DNA from: Prevotellaceae bacterium
Lineage (GTDB): Bacteria; Bacteroidota; Bacteroidia; Bacteroidales; UBA932
Assembly: GCA_031290755.1 (NCBI GenBank)
Contig: JAITMY010000102.1
Span: 1-7,639, forward strand
Direction: 5' to 3'
Length of the DNA stretch: 7,639 nt
The translations under genes and the position numbers were made by a program. The notes under the pieces are model-generated. The model did no database searches. It was not told where the DNA came from and saw only the letters and a program-made list of their open reading frames with translations. Each line of letters starts with the position of its first letter. The first letter of the stretch is position 1. This document shows, one piece after another, positions 5,011 through 7,639 of the stretch.

Positions 5011-7632
5011 TTACAGCAGCTCCAGCATTTTTTGCAGGGCGGCGTTGAGGCCATCCTTGTTTTTGCCTCCGGCGGTGGCGAAAAACGGCTGCCCGCCGCC
5101 GCTGCCCTCCATTAGCTTGGCGGCCTCGCGCACAATGGCGGAGGCGTTGAGGCCGCGCTTCACCAAGTCGTCGCCGAGGGCGAGCGCCAGCAGGGGCTTG
5201 TCGGCGTAGAGGCTGGCCGCGGCCAGCACGATGTCGGGCGCGGCGCTGCGCAGCTGGGTGGCCAGCTCGCGGAGGGCGTCGGGCTGCATGTTCATTTGCA
5301 GCTGCACCAGCCGGTAGCCCTCCTTGTCCACCGCGCGGCTAAGCAGCTCGGCCTTGAGGCTGGCGAGGTGCTCTTTCATGAACGCATCCACCTGCCTTTG
5401 CAGCTCGGCGTTTTCGCCAATGGTTTTCTTGATGGCGGCTACAAGGTTGGGCGTGTTGTTGAAAAAGGCGCTCACCTCCTTGACCATGTTTTGCAGGGAG
5501 TATAGCATCTTTTCGGCGCCCTCGCCTGTAACGGCCTCTATGCGGCGCACGCCCGCGGAGACCGCCGCCTCGGATACTACCTTGAACAACCCTATCTGCC
5601 CTGTGGCCTGCACGTGCGTGCCGCCGCACAGCTCCACCGAGCTGCCCAGCTGAATTACGCGAACGCTGTCGCCGTATTTTTCGCCGAAGAGCGCCATGGC
5701 GCCCAGCTTTTTGGCCTCGCTCATGGGCACGCCGCGGTGCTCCACCAGCGGGGAGTTGCGGCGGATGAGCTTGTTCACCAGCTGCTCCACGCGGGTCAGC
5801 TCATCGTCGGTAACTTTTTGGAAGTGGGAGAAGTCGAAGCGCAGGCCTGCGGGCGACACCATCGAGCCTTTTTGCTCCACGTGCTTGCCCAGCACCTCGC
5901 GCAGGGCGAAGTGCATCAGGTGGGTGGCGGAGTGGTTGTTGGCGGTGGCGGTGCGCTTGTCCGCGTCCACCACGGCGTGCAGCGGGGCGGCTACCTTGCC
6001 GGGCAGCTGCTCGGCGAGGTGCACGGTGAGGTTGTTTTCCTTTTGGGTGCCCACGATGGCCACGCGCTCCTCGCCGCATTGCAGGTAGCCCACGTCGCCC
6101 ACCTGCCCGCCGCTTTCGCCGTAGAAGGGGGTGGCGTCGAGCACCAGCTGGTAGAGCTCCTTGCCGCGGCTCTTGACCTTGCGGTAGCGCAGCAGGCGGG
6201 CGTCGGCCTCGCAGCCGTCGTAGCCCACAAAGCGGTGCGCGGGCTGCGCCGAGGAGGCCTCGCCCACGGTAATCCAGTCGCCGGTTTCCACCACGGCGGC
6301 GTTGCGGCTGCGGCTTTTCTGCTCCTCCAGCGCACGCTCAAACTGCGGCTGGTCAACCGTGAAGCCCTTTTCGCGGGCCATAAGCTCGGTGAGGTCGTAG
6401 GGGAAGCCGTAGGTGTCGTAGAGCACAAAGGCGGTGTGGCCGTCGATTTGCGACTTGCCGGCCTGCTGTAGCTTCTCCACCTCAGCCTCCAGCAGGCGGA
6501 TGCCCACCTCGAGGGTGCGCAGAAAGGCGCCCTCCTCCTCGGCAATCACCTTTTCCGCCAGCTCTTGCTGGGCGGCCAGCTCGGGGAACACCGCGCCCAT
6601 TTGCTGCACCAGCACGGGCACCAGCTTGCAGAGGAACGGCTCGCTGAAGCCGAGGAAGGTGAAGCCGTAGCGCACGGCCCGCCGCAGGATGCGGCGGATG
6701 ACGTAGCCGGCCTTTACGTTGCCCGGCAGCTGCCCGTCGGCAATGGAGAAGCTCACGGCGCGCAGGTGGTCGGCCACCACGCGCATGGCCACGTCGCGCT
6801 TGGGGTCGCTGCCGTAGCGCTGGCCGCAAAGCTCGGCGATGCGGCCAATGATGGGCTGGAACACGTCGGTGTCGTAGTTGCTCGTTTTGCCTTGCAGCAG
6901 CATGCACAGGCGCTCGAAGCCCATGCCCGTGTCCACGTGCTTGGCCGGCAGCGGCTCAAGGCTGCCGTTGGCCTTGCGGTTGAACTGGATGAAGACAAGG
7001 TTCCATATCTCAATCACGGTGGGCGTGCCTTGGTTCACCAGCGCAGCGCCGTCCGCCGCCCTGCGCTCGCTGTCGGGGCGCAAGTCCACGTGGATTTCGG
7101 TGCAGGGGCCGCAGGGGCCGGTGTCGCCCATCTCCCAGAAGTTATCTTTTTTGTTGCCAAAGATGATGTGCGACGGGGGTAGGCGCTGCCGCCACAGCGC
7201 CAGCGCCTCGGCGTCCTGCTCCACGCCGCCGGCGGGGTCGCCCTCAAAGACGGTGGCATAAAGGACGTCCGCAGGGATTTTGTACCATTGAGTAAGCAGT
7301 TCCCATGCCCAGTCGATGGCTTCGGCTTTGAAATAGTCGCCAAACGACCAATTACCAAGCATTTCGAACATAGTGTGGTGGTAGGTGTCGTGTCCTACTT
7401 CCTCTAAATCGTTGTGCTTGCCGCTAACGCGGAGGCATTTCTGCGTGTCGGCAATGCGTGCTTGTGGTGGCTTGGCGTTGCCGAAGAAATAGTCCTTGAA
7501 CTGGTTCATACCTGCGTTGGTAAACATCAGTGTGGGGTCATTCTTTACAACCATCGGTGCTGACGGTACAATAAGATGCTCTTTTGACCGAAAGAAATCA
7601 AAAAAGGTTTGTCGGATTTGCTGAGATGTCAT
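5011..7632 (-). CDS. alaS: Alanine--tRNA ligase (alanyl-tRNA synthetase)
   Basis: Class II aminoacyl-tRNA synthetase that charges tRNA-Ala with alanine using ATP in the cytoplasm and clears mischarged Ser or Gly. It is full length (873 residues) with all expected domains. The catalytic domain opens with IRQTFFDFFRSKEH and has SAPMV...DPTLMFTNAGMNQFKD (24-47), RVSGKHNDLEEVG (68-80), GNWSFGDYFK (93-102) and GPCGPCTEIH (172-181). The tRNA-recognition helices follow (about 245-460). The editing domain carries the zinc-site pairs His567/His571 (HSATH) and Cys669/His673 (CGGTH), plus RFDF (598-601). The C-Ala domain (about 730-873) has the glycine-rich GSGGGQPFFATAGG (843-856). The ATG at 7630-7632 fits the family's usual N-terminus; only seven bases lie upstream, so the promoter and leader are out of view. 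It is first in a likely alaS-prfC operon. The first 120 or so codons are much less GC-rich than the rest of the gene, without damage to the reading frame. Confidence 0.98.
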   Translation of the reverse strand: MTSQQIRQTFFDFFRSKEHLIVPSAPMVVKNDPTLMFTNAGMNQFKDYFFGNAKPPQARIADTQKCLRVSGKHNDLEEVGHDTYHHTMFEMLGNWSFGDYFKAEAIDWAWELLTQWYKIPADVLYATVFEGDPAGGVEQDAEALALWRQRLPPSHIIFGNKKDNFWEMGDTGPCGPCTEIHVDLRPDSERRAADGAALVNQGTPTVIEIWNLVFIQFNRKANGSLEPLPAKHVDTGMGFERLCMLLQGKTSNYDTDVFQPIIGRIAELCGQRYGSDPKRDVAMRVVADHLRAVSFSIADGQLPGNVKAGYVIRRILRRAVRYGFTFLGFSEPFLCKLVPVLVQQMGAVFPELAAQQELAEKVIAEEEGAFLRTLEVGIRLLEAEVEKLQQAGKSQIDGHTAFVLYDTYGFPYDLTELMAREKGFTVDQPQFERALEEQKSRSRNAAVVETGDWITVGEASSAQPAHRFVGYDGCEADARLLRYRKVKSRGKELYQLVLDATPFYGESGGQVGDVGYLQCGEERVAIVGTQKENNLTVHLAEQLPGKVAAPLHAVVDADKRTATANNHSATHLMHFALREVLGKHVEQKGSMVSPAGLRFDFSHFQKVTDDELTRVEQLVNKLIRRNSPLVEHRGVPMSEAKKLGAMALFGEKYGDSVRVIQLGSSVELCGGTHVQATGQIGLFKVVSEAAVSAGVRRIEAVTGEGAEKMLYSLQNMVKEVSAFFNNTPNLVAAIKKTIGENAELQRQVDAFMKEHLASLKAELLSRAVDKEGYRLVQLQMNMQPDALRELATQLRSAAPDIVLAAASLYADKPLLALALGDDLVKRGLNASAIVREAAKLMEGSGGGQPFFATAGGKNKDGLNAALQKMLELL

Positions 7633-7639
7633 TTTGTGT

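Noticed and set aside
5614..6471. 285-codon open frame on the + strand opposite alaS
   Set aside because: Antisense shadow of the alaS editing and middle domains; repetitive Ala, Val, Gly and His content and no recognisable motif.
7102..7119. Tandem 9-base repeat GCAGGGGCC
   Set aside because: It encodes the conserved GPCGPC of alanyl-tRNA synthetase; the repeat follows from the protein.

Overview
The window looks like a piece of a Bacteroidota chromosome with fairly high GC. This rests on three things: the AlaS and RF3 protein sequences read like the Bacteroidota versions of these families (recalled family resemblance, no search was run); the visible start codons lack strong Shine-Dalgarno sequences; and the small gene has an A-rich leader. 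The genus cannot be named.

Layout. The left 2.95 kb (+ strand) is the 3' part of a nonribosomal peptide synthetase gene. It encodes one complete adenylation domain, one carrier domain and a C-terminal NAD(P)H-dependent thioester reductase, in that order. The reading frame is still open at base 1, so the gene probably continues upstream. This is a terminal module that selects an amino acid, loads it on its carrier, and releases the finished chain reductively as an aldehyde or alcohol rather than by hydrolysis. Facing it on the - strand is a possible 57-codon gene for a one-helix membrane protein with a CxxC pair; its last 17 bases overlap the end of the synthetase gene. Between this small gene and the next lies an AT-rich gap (3113-3405) mostly filled by a long imperfect palindrome (about 3175-3345).

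The right 4.2 kb (- strand) carries two housekeeping translation genes in the order alaS then prfC, separated by 24 bases and so probably one transcript: alanyl-tRNA synthetase, complete with its editing and C-Ala domains, and peptide chain release factor 3. Both appear intact. alaS starts only 7 bases from the window edge, so its promoter is outside.

The synthetase and the translation genes converge and share no obvious function, so the window looks like a junction between a biosynthetic locus and core genome. The points most worth a second look are the reductase-terminated synthetase module with its unusual predicted binding-pocket residues, the large palindrome in the convergent gap, and a marked drop in GC over the first 120 or so codons of alaS. 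I found no tRNA, rRNA, CRISPR array, transposase or convincing promoter.
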